In this document: positions 11,663-22,828 of the stretch, in pieces
Layout: every line of letters starts with the position of its first letter
Position numbering within the stretch: position 1 is the stretch's first letter
Notes under the pieces: generated by a model
Databases searched by the model: none
Seen by the model: only the letters and a program-made list of their open reading frames with translations
What the model was told of the DNA's origin: nothing
Origin: Dioscorea cayenensis subsp. rotundata
Taxonomy: Eukaryota > Streptophyta > Magnoliopsida > Dioscoreales > Dioscoreaceae
Assembly: GCF_009730915.1 (NCBI RefSeq)
Contig: NC_052475.1
Coordinates: 29,697,016 to 29,761,015, forward strand
DNA length: 64,000 bases
Reading direction: 5' to 3'
Translations under genes and position numbers: made by a program

Positions 11663-12607
11663 GAAGCAATCCGCTCTTCATTGGAGGATTACAATAAGCA
11701 GATTGAGCAGCTAAAACAAGAGATGAATGATGCTACACATGGGGCTGACAACATAAGGGGTAATATCAATGCCCTTGCTCAAAGATATACTGTCATTGAG
11801 CTCAATGAAGAATGTGGGGTACTGTATGAATAATACTTAAATCCATTGTATTTTAGTCCAACCTTTTGTCTAGTACCAATATGATTGACCTATATAATTG
11901 TTTTTACTTGGGTCATTAAGGTTGTCTTATATTCCATTTGGTTTCCCAGGTTTGTAGAGTTGCTTGTTTGACATGTTTGTCATTGCATTGTATAATTTTT
12001 CAAACACAAATTGGCATGGATACTGATAAGATGGAATGGTGTGGTTGATCATTGACTAAATTTATGTCTCAAAGTATATATTTGTACTTGCTTTTTTTCG
12101 TTAATTTTCTTATTATTTATGCATATTTCCTTTTTATGTCCGTTTATTATGTTTGATTTTAAGGTTCTTGTGACTTTTTTTGGGGTGTGTGTGTGTAGCT
12201 TAACCATGTTTTGCAGCATGTACATGCTTCCTTCAAAAATTTCGTCATACCTATATTTCTGCTTCATATGCATGTAGGAGCTATTTCTATTAATTATTTT
12301 CCTTCTTTAATTGAAAAACTTTGATGAAGGATATAAACAACCTTCAAGTTGATCTAGCCTGGTTAATTTGAAGTTTTTTTGATATTTTGAATTATGAAAT
12401 AAACAACCTTGAAGTTTTCATATGCTCAATGGCCAGCTTCGGTCCCAGTTGGATGATGCTGTAGCCAGTGAATGCCCATTTTGTGGTGACCTGATGATAA
12501 GAGAGATTTCTCTGCCGTTTGTCCTGCCGGAAGAGAGTGATCAACTGGCCTCATGGGAGATAAAACCCCAAGTGCAGGCTCAGAAAATTTTACCCATGAT
12601 CATGTGA
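11663..12607 (+). pseudogene. Captured fragment of VPS18 (HOPS/CORVET vacuolar sorting subunit)
   Basis: Two exon-like pieces read as plant VPS18. The first, 11663-11818, encodes EAIRSSLEDYNKQIEQLKQE and on to ALAQRYTVIELNEECG, the coiled coil before the RING finger. The second, 12437-12607, encodes LRSQLDDAVASECPFCGDLM then REISLPFVLPEESDQLASWE and a stop, which is the C-terminal end of the family. Acceptor AG precedes each piece, and a GT follows the first, so genomic DNA with introns was copied. The middle of the RING finger is missing, as is the large N-terminal beta-propeller/clathrin-repeat region. It cannot encode a working VPS18. It lies between the MULE ends, opposite in strand to the transposase, which is the hallmark of transduplication. 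Recognition is from memory of the family. Confidence 0.85.
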
Positions 12608-12989
12608 TGATTGTGGCAAAGATTATGTTCTGGTCCTTTCTTGTGTGTGGTGTTCTACTGTATTTAATAATTTAATTTTTTGGTTATGTGCCTTATTACT
12701 CATACCTACTGTTTCTCATTGTAACATTATTCAGTTGTAATTTTTTGGTTGCCTTCCTTCGTTTATGGTTCAAATTTTGGGCCTTCTGAAACTACACTAG
12801 ATATTTTTGTGATGAGCTTTTTGACAAAGGAGTTGCCAAATGAAGTCCAAGAGTCTCATAGTTTGAGAAGGAAATTGTTTTATGATGCCAGTCATTCCTC
12901 TCTATTCTCATGCCGGTACAGGATGGCACAAATTAATCATTCACAATGTTGAGCAAGTTTTGCAAATTTTCGTATTCTGTTATGCCTTA

Positions 12990-13520
12990 GAGAATAATAA
13001 GCAACACACACACATTCAAATTTTCGTATTTTGTTTTGCAGATTTAAACATGGACACCTTCCCTTACTACAAAATCAAACAAAAAAATCAAACAACATTA
13101 CAAAATTGTATTCTGTTGAGCAATAATAAACAACACACACACATTCAAATTTTCGTATTCTGTAGGGTAAAAAATAATAACATTACAAAATCAATCAACA
13201 TGAACACTTTCCCTTACTACAAATTCAAACACAAAAATATCTCCCCATCAAACATAATCAACACAAACTTAGAAGATGAACATAAACATAAATTTGTTTG
13301 TTTTTCCTCCACGAACATGAACACAAATACTAAATCAAAAATTAAATCTTAATAACAAACATAAGCAACACAAATTTAGAACATGAACATGAACACAATT
13401 TTTTTTGTTTCCCTCCACGAACATGAACACAAATGTGAACACAAAAATTAAACCTAGAGTTATATAAGCAACTTGCATCACCATACGATTCCCTGAAAAA
13501 TTAAACCTAGAGTTATACAC
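12990..13520. repeat. Degenerate tandem repeats at the 3' end of the MULE transposase
   Basis: Short units recur. ACACACACATTCAAATTTTC appears near 13005 and 13137. CCTTCCCTTACTAC/CTTTCCCTTACTAC appears near 13055 and 13206. GAACATGAACACAA and ATTAAACCTAGAGTTATA each occur twice between 13310 and 13520. This AT-rich, strand-biased region replaces the expected C-terminal coding part of the transposase. Confidence 0.65.
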
Positions 13521-14720
13521 AAAAATTTTATAGTCCGCCATCATCTTCAAGTATGTGTCTTCAAACTCTTTAGAATCAACTGCTTCATACGTGATATGTT
13601 TCAAAATCTTCTTGATTGCTTTGTATTCATTTAAACCTCCAAGCTTCTCGGGAACCTTCTTCATGATATGCCAAAGGCAAAGGCGATGACGTGAATTTGG
13701 AAAAACTAATCGAACTGCACCTTGAATAGCCATACACTGATCTGTAATAATTGCTTTAGGAGCCTTGCCTGACATACACTCTAGCCAAGTTTTGAAGAGC
13801 CAAACATATGTTTCGGTATCCTCTCTGGACAGTAAGCCACACCCAAACAATACCGTCTGCCCATGATGATTTACACCGACAAATGGAGCAAATGGCATGT
13901 CATACTTATTCGTCAAGTATGTTGTATCAAAGGAAATTACATCACCAAAAGCTTCATAAGCCGCTATAGACCTCGCATCCGCCCAGAATACATTTTTCAG
14001 ACGACCTTCTTCATCCATGTCAATCAAATGGAAAAATTTTGAATTTCTTTGTTGCATGCGAGAAAAATATTTTCCAAGTGCCACGGCATCTCCAACGCCA
14101 AGCCTAAATTGCCTTGCTTTTGCAATATAATTCCTACAATCTTTTTCATTGTATGTTAAATTTTTATAACCCCCACTTTCAACTGCTAGGGAATGAAAAT
14201 TTTTGCTCAGGCTTATTCCTGCTTGGTCGTTTAATTCAAGCCTTCTTTTGACATATGCATCAATTTTTTTATTGCACTTTTGGAAACGAGCTTTGTGTGG
14301 GCTAAGTGCATGATTGTGCTCCAAATTAACACTAGAAATGGTAAACCGTCCATCATTGCCAACAATGACATTAATCTTTGCCGAACAATTTACTTTAGCG
14401 GATAGTCTTGGGTTGAAGGAGTTTTTAGAAGTAGATATTCTTTTGCCACCTCTTGCACATGCTAGCGTGTAATATTTCAATTTTCCATCATCATCTAATC
14501 TCGTGCTTTTTTTGTTGATGCCAAACCCTTCCCGCCGCGCATATTGAACATACAAATTATAAACTTCTTCTTCAGAATCAAGGATCATACCGGCCCCCGG
14601 CACAATATTTTCAACTAAAACCTTTTCTACCGGTTTTTCTTTGCCATATATTTCATAACTTGAACATCCAACTTCTACATTATCTTTTGCTTGCTCACAC
14701 CCAAGTACCACTTCTTCCAT
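13335..14720 (-). pseudogene. FAR1/FHY3-like MULE transposase, C-terminally truncated
   Basis: A 461-codon intronless frame. Residues about 50-150 form the FAR1 DNA-binding domain, with YVQYARREGFGINKKSTR, a Cys-containing strand and the LEHNHAL motif. Residues about 240-345 form the MULE transposase core, with SFDTTYLTNKYDMPFAPFVG (first Asp), then TETYVWLFKTWLE, IITDQCMAI (second Asp) and HRLCLWHIMKK. After MMADYKI the sequence leaves the family and runs into repetitive AT-rich DNA rich in hydrophobic codons. The region bearing the third catalytic residue and the SWIM zinc finger is therefore missing. Full members are about 700-850 residues. Host FAR1/FHY3 factors derive from such transposases, but position between matching TIRs marks this as the transposon gene. 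The DNA-binding half is intact. Confidence 0.85.
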
Positions 14721-15124
14721 GTTCTTGCTTTAGGTATATGTCTAAAAACAAATGGTGGGACAAATATTTAGAAAGCATGAAGCAAAGCAATGGTTTCTAA
14801 TCCTAAATAACTCCAAAAAAATCATACCAAAAAAATCAAGATGATGCTTAAATAACTCCAAAAATAATTCATATACATTGCCAACAAACAAAAAAAATCC
14901 ATTCATAACTATTGTGCAATGGAGTAGATTATTTAGCCACAAGAAACTGTTATAAGTAACACAAACAAAAATAATCCATAATTAATTAAATGCGTTAATT
15001 AAATGTGTATGGATTATTTTATCCCAAGGCTAATAGAATTAAGTATGGATTATTTTTTAAAAAATTTTTTTTAATCTCAATTCTATGGCGGGATTTGAAC
15101 AAATCATGAAATTAAAGTAGGAAA

Positions 15125-15545
15125 TTATGGAAAAGGTAATTACGGTCAGGAGCCGGGGAGGAAGCCGCAGCCGGGACGGGGCCGGGACGGGGCCGGGAAA
15201 TGGCGGCCGGGATGGGGGCCGGGAGTGGCCGGGAGTGGCCGGAAATGGCGGCGGGACGGGGCCGGGAGGGAGGGAAGCGGTGGCAGGGACGGGGCCGGGA
15301 AGCAGGGGAGACTGGCCGCCCGGGAGCGGGGAGACAGACGGGGGTGCAGGGGAGGCAGGGCGGGCCGGGAGCGGGGAGACAGGCAGCGAGCTGGGGCAGA
15401 AAGCGGACGGCGGCTTGGAACGGGGAGGCAGACGGCCGGGAGTGGGGAGACAGGGGTGCCACCGGGAGCGGGGAGACGGATGGCGGCCGGGAGTGGGAGA
15501 AACGGACGGCCTGGGAGTCGGGGAGACCAATATCGGTAGGGAGCA
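15125..15545. repeat. GC-rich subterminal region, right side of the MULE
   Basis: G-rich plus strand built of GCCGGGA(C/G)GGGGCC and GGGGAGACAGACGG variants, the mirror image of 10130-10520. A (GA)n run at about 15556-15595 joins it to the TIR. Confidence 0.75.
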
Positions 15546-15551
15546 TACAAA

Positions 15552-15594
<43 letters not shown>

Positions 15595-15604
15595 AACGAG
15601 AGAG

Positions 15605-15720
15605 AGAGAGAACCCGTGACCTCTCTTCTCTTTTTTTATTTTTATTTTAAAACACGTCACCAGCCACATCATTCGTGTGGCTGGTTTCGTGTTATGTTTT
15701 CGTTCTATATAGCATTACTC
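15605..15720 (-). repeat. Right terminal inverted repeat of the FAR1-type MULE
   Basis: Inverse complement of 9968-10096. It reads GTGACCTCTCTTCTC, an A/T run, ACACGTCACCAGCCACATCA and then ends CTATATAGCATTACTC. Confidence 0.9.
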
Positions 15721-17064
15721 CTATATAAGGGATTTGTATTCTACTCAGTAGACGGATTCCAATCTCGGATTATGTAATGTGAGAATACAAATATATTAAG
15801 GAATTAGCTCCATATCTATGCATGCCATTAATGTGATTTATTCGTATTATATATATATAGTTTTATTTTTCTGACATGAAAATTAGAGTTTTAAAATTTG
15901 GTTGAAGCTGTTTGTTTTGATGTAGCTAATCTCTATTATATCCTTTTCTTTAATTTAAATCATTATATTTTTATATTTAGAAAATAGATAAATTATTAAA
16001 TTGTATTAAAAACAAAGATTGATGCTGGAAGAATTGGAGCCAAGAGAAGGGTCTTTGGTGCAAAAGAATTAGCGTAAGGCAAAACCATTAAAAATAGTTA
16101 GTTCATTTTACAATGATACGAAGGAAAGTGGAGAAGGTAAAACAAAACTTTCTCAAAAAATATGACCGTCTAAAAGAATTATCAGTTCATGATCATTTTG
16201 TTAATTTAAGAATAGTAGAGATTTTTTGATCTAATCTAAAATTTTGGAGAGTTCCAACGGATACTAGAAAAAATGCATAAAAAATCAATTTGATATTTAA
16301 TGGCTATCACAGAATCTCCCAATTTAAATCTCTTTCACTTTTTGATCTTTCCAAAGGTAAATATGTTGACTAAAGTAGATTTTTTATGTAATAATTTTTT
16401 AGTTTCAATTTTGTTTGTTTGAATTTATTTGCTTAAAATAAATTATTAGTTTGGTTGACGTTGGTGAAAGATTATATAAGTTAATTAGTGGCAATCACCC
16501 AAATTTTTCGATCAATTTAATAATTTCTTTATCTAGGTATAAAAAAACTACTTTAAATTGATGTAATTAAATACTTAGACATGATGTTTTAACGGCCAAT
16601 AAGTGAAAATAGTCAATTTCATTTCTAATGATCGAACAAATAATATTTAAAAAAGAAGATAATGAAATATTTTATTTCAAATTTGTTTGATGATCAAGTA
16701 AAGATCATCTATCAAGCAATTTCATATTAGTGTTTACATGATTAACTTTTTAGCAAGGTGTGTGATGCTTCTATTTCACCAATTGCTATCACTCTCATAA
16801 TAAGACTCCCCATACCAACCTTGCTTGAGCACTACTTTTTAGCTAAAAAAACCAACAAAATATGATTTGATTAAAGTAGTAGTGGATTTAATAATATTTA
16901 CATTTTGTAATAATATTTACAACTTTTTCCTTTTTTTTCCTTTTTCTTTTTTACATTTTTAGTGCATGAGATTGATAGGAATGCATGTCACCTATTGCTT
17001 TTTTTTTTTAATGTAATATTTTTTTATTATACATATTGCGCCCTTTTTAATTTACGAAAACTTT

Positions 17065-17065
17065 G

Positions 17066-17112
<47 letters not shown>
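17065..17112. repeat. (TTA)n microsatellite
   Basis: About 16 ATT units about 750 bp upstream of the GH28 start codon. Confidence 0.95.
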
Positions 17113-17113
<1 letters not shown>

Positions 17114-17672
17114 ACTCTTGGAACCTTTTGTCATCACCAATTTATTGTTGCAACATTTAAAAAGAAAAAACTTAAAGTTTATTAATCTTGTCAAAAAAAT
17201 TAAAGTGAGGAGTTGGTGGCAATAAATTAAAAAGCAGACTAGCTCACAATAACAACAATCCCATTTCCAAAAAGTCTAGCAAGAAAAAGTTCCATCATGA
17301 AAATATCACTAAAATTTACTCAAGATATATATATCTAAATAAATCATTTAAAAATGTTACATATAATATTTTCAACTTAAAAATAATCTCTATAATAATT
17401 TATTTTCCTCAATAATTTTTAGACTTTTTTTAAATAAATAAATAAATAAATTACAAACTAGCATAATTGATAACTAATAAACGCCGTAGTAACATCGGGA
17501 CCCAAATTTCAGACGCCAAACTTTGACTTCGACATCTGAACTTCCCTCCCTTCCAAACTACTCCACCGTTTGGTCGGGATCCACTGTTTGGGAGCAAACA
17601 GCATTTGAACTCTAGAATCCATCGAAACCGTTCATTTATCTCATTTTATCAGATAAAATCCCGTAGATATGT

Positions 17673-17682
17673 GACACGTGTC
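17673..17682 (+). promoter_or_regulatory. Palindromic G-box/ABRE core GACACGTGTC
   Basis: A perfect 10-bp palindrome with a CACGTG core, 185-194 bp upstream of the chosen GH28 start codon. G-boxes bind bZIP and bHLH factors; occupancy here is inferred only. The open frame of the GH28 exon extends upstream to 17678, so if translation began there the site would lie at the start codon. Confidence 0.5.
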
Positions 17683-17866
17683 TAAAAGTATTCACACTGT
17701 TCTCAATATAACAGCTTTACCCACCCCACCCCCAACTACTTCATCTCCATTCTCCAAACTCCCGCCTTTTTTAAACAAAACCCTAGTTCCCAGATCTTCA
17801 ATTTCGTCTCCCAATTCACTGATTTCCTTCAAATTAGGGTTTTTTTTATCGGAATTTGGGGCTGAG

Positions 17867-20800
17867 ATGGTGGAGGTTTCGTCCTCCGGCGCTAGATCGC
17901 AGCTTCACCGTCTGTGGGTCGTCTCATCCCACAATGCCTTGTTGATATCGCTATGGATTGTTGGACTCGTGTCTGTGTTCTTGTGGCAGAGGAGATCGCC
18001 TGAAGGTTTTGGGTTTTTCCGCTGGACAGCTTCTCCAACGGTGGTGGAGTGGGCGGAGGTTGATCTGAGGGAGTTTGGTGCTGTGGGTGATGGTGTGACA
18101 GTGAATACGGTGGCGTTTGAGAACGCTGTGATGGAAATCGCTAGGAAAGGTGGTGGGAAACTTACGGTGCCGCGCGGGAAGTGGCTCACGGGGCCGTTCA
18201 ATCTTACTAGCAATATGATCTTCTTCTTAGATGAGGGTGCGGAGATTCTCGCTATTGAGGTGAAGTTTTTGCATATAATTTCTTATGTGTTGAGGAAATT
18301 ACAGACTGAGAACTTCTTTGATTGCTTTCATGTCAATAAATTGAGAATATCTGTCTAATTTTAATGTTTATTTTGAAATTTTATTATGGAATGCTCTTAT
18401 GTGAGGAAATAATTTTAATTTTCATGGGAGAACCTAGCTTTGAATCGGTGGTTTAGGAAGAACTCTGTCTAACTTTTGCCTTAAATTAGTGAAACCAATT
18501 AAGAGAAAAATTGTAGTTTGAAGTTCAAATTACTTCTAAATTAGTGCGCGACTAGATGATATCGGATAGATTTACTTAAAAGACTTTGAGTGATTAGAAT
18601 TTAATTACAAAAAAATTGAAAAAAAAAATAATTATGGGTCAGAAGAATGTGAGGGTGAGAATGAGTTTGAGATTGGAGGAGCAAGAGATCGAATAATTGT
18701 GATAGATACTTTAGTGGTTAAGACCATGGAGACACTAAAACATCTGAAGATCTATAAAGCTTTATTCTTAAGATATCACCCATGCTTTCTTTTACGGATG
18801 AATTTCTCCTTTTGGGTGTTGAAGCATGTTTCGTTATTGTTTGACTTTGTTATTTAATGGTTTTGTGTATCGTGCGCCATTTTGAACAATAATTTATCAA
18901 TATTTTCTTCAAAATTTATTTTGTATGGCAATTGAGGTATTGTAGTTAAGTACCTATTTATCAGGGGAATATTCTGATGCTGTGTTCTTAAATAGGATGA
19001 GACACACTGGCCATTGATGCCTCCCTTACCGTCTTATGGATATGGGAGGGAGCATAGAGGACCACGGTATGGTAGTTTGATTCATGGTCAGAATCTTAAG
19101 AATGTCATCATAACAGGTGGGTTTGTGATGTTTGTCTGCTATAACTCACACATTTCCTTCATCATTTGTTTAACGTTCTATACTCATTACACATAACAGC
19201 TATAAAAAGCAGCAAGATAGTAACTGGTATGATAGAATAAGTAAAAACTAATTACACGTGAAACACATAAAGAAGTAAATACATGGTTCTGTTATGGTTT
19301 TATCCTACCATCAGTTGGATTTCTAGAATTTCTGATGTATACTTTCTCAGAAGGCCTTATTTGTCTATCGCAAGGAATAGTTTATCCAGTGAGTTCATTA
19401 CAGAATTACTGCTGCAGGAAACAATGGTACCATAAACGGACAGGGTAAATCATGGTGGGCGAGATATCGTCAGAAACTCCTTAATTACACAAGAGGACCA
19501 CTCGTACAGCTTTTGTGGTCCAGAGATATTATCATTTCTAACATAACTCTTCGTGATTCTCCTTTCTGGACGCTTCATCCCTATGATTGCAAGAATGTGA
19601 CCATCTCAAACATGACCATATTGGCTCCTGTTCTCGGAGCTCCTAATACTGATGGAATAGATCCTGGTAGGTCCAAGTTTTATTGCATTTTGTGTTGCTG
19701 TGTATGTGTATTTCCTTGTCATTTTATAATATCAAACGATTTAGAGTTCTGGCGCCACATTGGTCATTTTTGTCAGCTGTGGTTGAGCATAATGATATGC
19801 TACTGAACTATTGATCCATATATGCTCCTATGAGCTTCTCACTCCTTAGTAACTGTGCTACATTCTCTCTTTCTGTAAAATCAGCTTACCCACAACTTCA
19901 TAGTTCTTTTACTCAGTTTACATGACTTGTGACCTTCTTTGGCGCCTTTTCTAGAGAAGATCATAAATCATCCTGTGTTGCTTCATGTAGACTGTTTTTT
20001 GCACGCTATTGGATTGGACTATGAAGGTTACAGTTTTCTTTGTTTTTCTTCTCTGATTGTATGTTCTGCATCATACAGATTCCTGTGAGGATATGGTGAT
20101 AGAAAATTGTTTCATATGTGTCGGTGATGATGGAATAGCTATTAAAAGTGGTTGGGATCAATATGGAATTGCTTATGGACGGCCATCTACCAATATTGTT
20201 ATCCGCAATGTTACTCTTCGGTCTGTGGTGAGGTAAGAACTTTCATTGCCATCAATATTGCTTGGATTTCATTTCAATGCCATGCCTTTTAGTACTTGCA
20301 GAACATTTCTTATCTGATCAGTGTTCATAAATCATAATCACATGCATGTTTTAATGATTTTTATCCTGAATGTCAAATGTAATCCAATTGCCTGTTTGAG
20401 TTTCATCTCGCTATATCCCATTTGCCATCATCTAAGATTATTGCTTCATTGAATCTATCTTTTTACGAAGCTTTATCCTTCAGAAGGAGTCCCTTGATTC
20501 ATGTTTTCTATCAGATTGAACAATTTGTTTGTTTACACTGTAAATGTTTCAACATTACAAATACATTCATATGATACAGTGCTGGAGTATCAATAGGAAG
20601 CGAAATGTCAGGTGGTGTATCAAACGTCACATTGGAAAACCTTCATGTTTGGGACTCACGGCGAGCAGTCAGGATTAAGACTGCCCCAGGAAGAGGCGGC
20701 TACGTCCGTGACATCTCCTGCCACAACATGTCCCTCACCAGAGTCCGCATTGGTATTGTCATAAAAACCGATTACAACGAGCACGCTGATACTGCCTTTG

Positions 20801-21105
20801 ACCCAAAAGCTTTTCCTGTTATTGAGAACGTATCATTCATTGGTGTATATGGAGAGGATGTCAGAGTCCCAGTTAGACTCCATGGCAGCGACAAAATCCC
20901 AGTAAAAGGTATCAGCTTCCGTGACATGTCTGTTGGTGTTACCCGTAAAAGACAACACACTTTCCAGTGTTCATTTGTCGAAGGGCGGGTTATCGGCCCC
21001 ATCTCTCCGCCTCCATGTGAAAACCTTGACATCTACGACGAACAAGAGAGGCTAGTGAAGCGATCAATCTCGCAGAACAGCACTGACATTGACTATGACT
21101 TATAA
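17867..21105 (+). CDS. GH28 polygalacturonase-like protein, membrane-anchored
   Basis: Right-handed beta-helix hydrolase family acting on pectin in the cell wall. Exons: 17867-18259, 18996-19116, 19418-19666, 20079-20232 and 20580-21105, giving 480 residues. I chose the start MVEVSSSGARSQ because it puts a single hydrophobic segment (about residues 26-44) near the N-terminus, as in this plant clade. The same frame is open upstream to 17678, so a longer start is not excluded. Residue 71 onward has the family opening VDLREFGAVGDGVTVNT. Active-site elements are NTDGIDP (D250), CVGDDGIAIKSG (D271, D272) and VRIKTAPGRGGYV (R337, K339). The usual GHGxSIGSE is SAGVSIGSE here (306-314), so the active-site His is absent. 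This is known in the membrane-anchored plant subgroup and makes true endo-polygalacturonase activity doubtful. Confidence 0.92.
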
Positions 21106-21434
21106 TGGGCATCCAAGCATTCTTCTTTGGTGTTAATCTGTGAAGAGATTTGACTTGCAAGCAGGAATATATCATCTTGTTCCAATGATGTCTATATTTT
21201 TCTGCTTTTCTTCAGGCTTGTACATACACGAGCACATTCAAGTGTTTATATATCATTGGAGTTTTCCAGGAGCATGTCACGTTTGTTTTCCTCTGAAAAG
21301 CAAGCAAATGTCACTCTATTAGCATCAATGTCTCAGATTCAAACCAGAGAAATGTCAAATTATAAAATGTTTATTATGTTTGTGGAGAAACATCAAAAAT
21401 TGCTCTTCCAGAGATTGGATTTTAGAAAGTGTTG

Positions 21435-21465
<31 letters not shown>

Positions 21466-22200
21466 CCTAATTTTTCTTCTACCAAGTTTGTTTATTATAT
21501 GTATATGTATGTATGTACGTATGTATGTATGTAAATTATTCAAGAATTCTATAGTATGAACCCATTTATATAACTGATTGATGACATCCTTAAACTCAAG
21601 CAATTAATGATAAATTGATCTGAAAACTTAAGGAAACTTAATAAGATTTTATTGTGTTTGAACTTGAGGAATGTTTATTCAATATTGTGTCTCATTGATG
21701 AATTATACATCATTTGTAGTGTGGCAATTGGCGATTGGCAATTGGCATCCCTGCCTTCAAAAAAAAATAAGCAAATGTACAGTCCTTGAGAAACACATGT
21801 GAATTGAATTAAACAAAATCAATGAAAATAGGATGTCAAGTTGACCGTGTAAGGTCCTCCACAAAAGACACAATGTTCAGCATTTTCCGCTTGTAATTTA
21901 GTTTAGTACCATCAACCACATGAAATTTGAGTGCACTTGTAATCTAGTTCATTATTTGTCATCAACCTCAACAACTTTTCAGATCCATCCACTTGTGATA
22001 TATTCCAAATAATCATAATTTTAATGCTGATAGTAACTGTTATTATTAATATTATTATTATTTAATATGCTAATAATTTATTAGATACTTTGGGAAAACA
22101 ATGAAATAAAAACAGATTTAATTATTTTAGTGTAAGATCCTAATTACCTGTTGATCAATTAATGACACATGATAGTCTGATGCATTAAGTTGAAAACATG

Positions 22201-22240
<40 letters not shown>

Positions 22241-22759
22241 GGTTTAACAACCTCACGCATTCTTTATTATTGATTTTTTACATGAAAATCAAATATTTTA
22301 ATAACCTCCATTGTTACAGTTATCAAGAGTTACCATTTTAATTTCTATTGTATTGTGAAGGTGGTAAATGGAAACAATGATTCTAAAAAAATTTCGCCCA
22401 TAATTAGAGGGGAAATTTGCCTCTCCTATTCTCAACACATTTTTATCATTTAAAGCATCCTATGCTTGAGACAACATGTCATGATTCCAGAGAAAAAAAT
22501 CAAGAAAACTTCTTCCAAAAGGCAACCCTCTTCATTCACATTTTACTCCTTTTCTTTTCTGCATTCTTTGAGTTTACTCATACTCAAAATAAGGTTCTTT
22601 TACTTTTCATAAAGTTTCAAACTCATCAATATATATATATCTCCGTTAAAAAAATCAATTTTAATTTCCAACATTGCAGAAAACAATGTACTCACATTTC
22701 AAAATGATTAAGCAATCTTCCTTTTGAGAGATTTAGGGGATGTTGTGATTAATATTATC

Positions 22760-22760
<1 letters not shown>

Positions 22761-22825
<65 letters not shown>
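22761..22825. repeat. (AT)n microsatellite
   Basis: About 32 AT units, the longest dinucleotide run in the window. Confidence 0.95.

Positions 22826-22828
<3 letters not shown>

Larger units (their letters stand above)
9968..15720. mobile_element. Mutator-like element (FAR1-type MULE) with captured VPS18 fragment
   Basis: Both ends carry the same long terminal inverted repeat. It begins GAGTAATGCTATATAGAACG on the left and ends with the complement on the right. About 115-130 bp match, continuing into a GAGAAGAGAGGTCAC box and a GC-rich subterminal region on both sides. Inside are a minus-strand FAR1-like transposase frame (13335-14720) and a plus-strand fragment of the host VPS18 gene (11663-12607), so it behaves like a Pack-MULE that also carries a transposase. 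The 9 bp flanking each end differ, so no target duplication is visible. With a third internal TIR copy at 10925-10968, this points to a composite or rearranged element. Confidence 0.8.
15721..17866. other. Intergenic upstream of the GH28 gene, AT-rich
   Basis: No coding frame, RNA gene or element end was recognised between the MULE and the GH28 gene apart from a (TTA)n microsatellite (17065-17112) and a G-box palindrome (17673-17682). The last few hundred bases should hold the promoter and 5' UTR. Confidence 0.6.

Noticed and set aside
12882-13352. 156-codon frame within the MULE
   Set aside because: Made of tandem ACACACATTCAAATTTTC-type repeats opposite the transposase 3' end. Low-complexity peptide without family features.
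15057-15777. Long Pro- or Gly-rich frames on both strands
   Set aside because: Mirror arm of the same low-complexity MULE sequence. Same reason.
17678-17866. Longer N-terminal start for the GH28 protein
   Set aside because: The frame is open, but the extra 63 residues are Ser/Pro-rich, leader-like and would bury the membrane anchor. The ATG at 17867 fits the family better, though the longer form is not excluded.
22417-22707. 96-codon plus-strand frame
   Set aside because: Phe/Ile/Lys-rich translation of AT-rich intergenic DNA with no domain.
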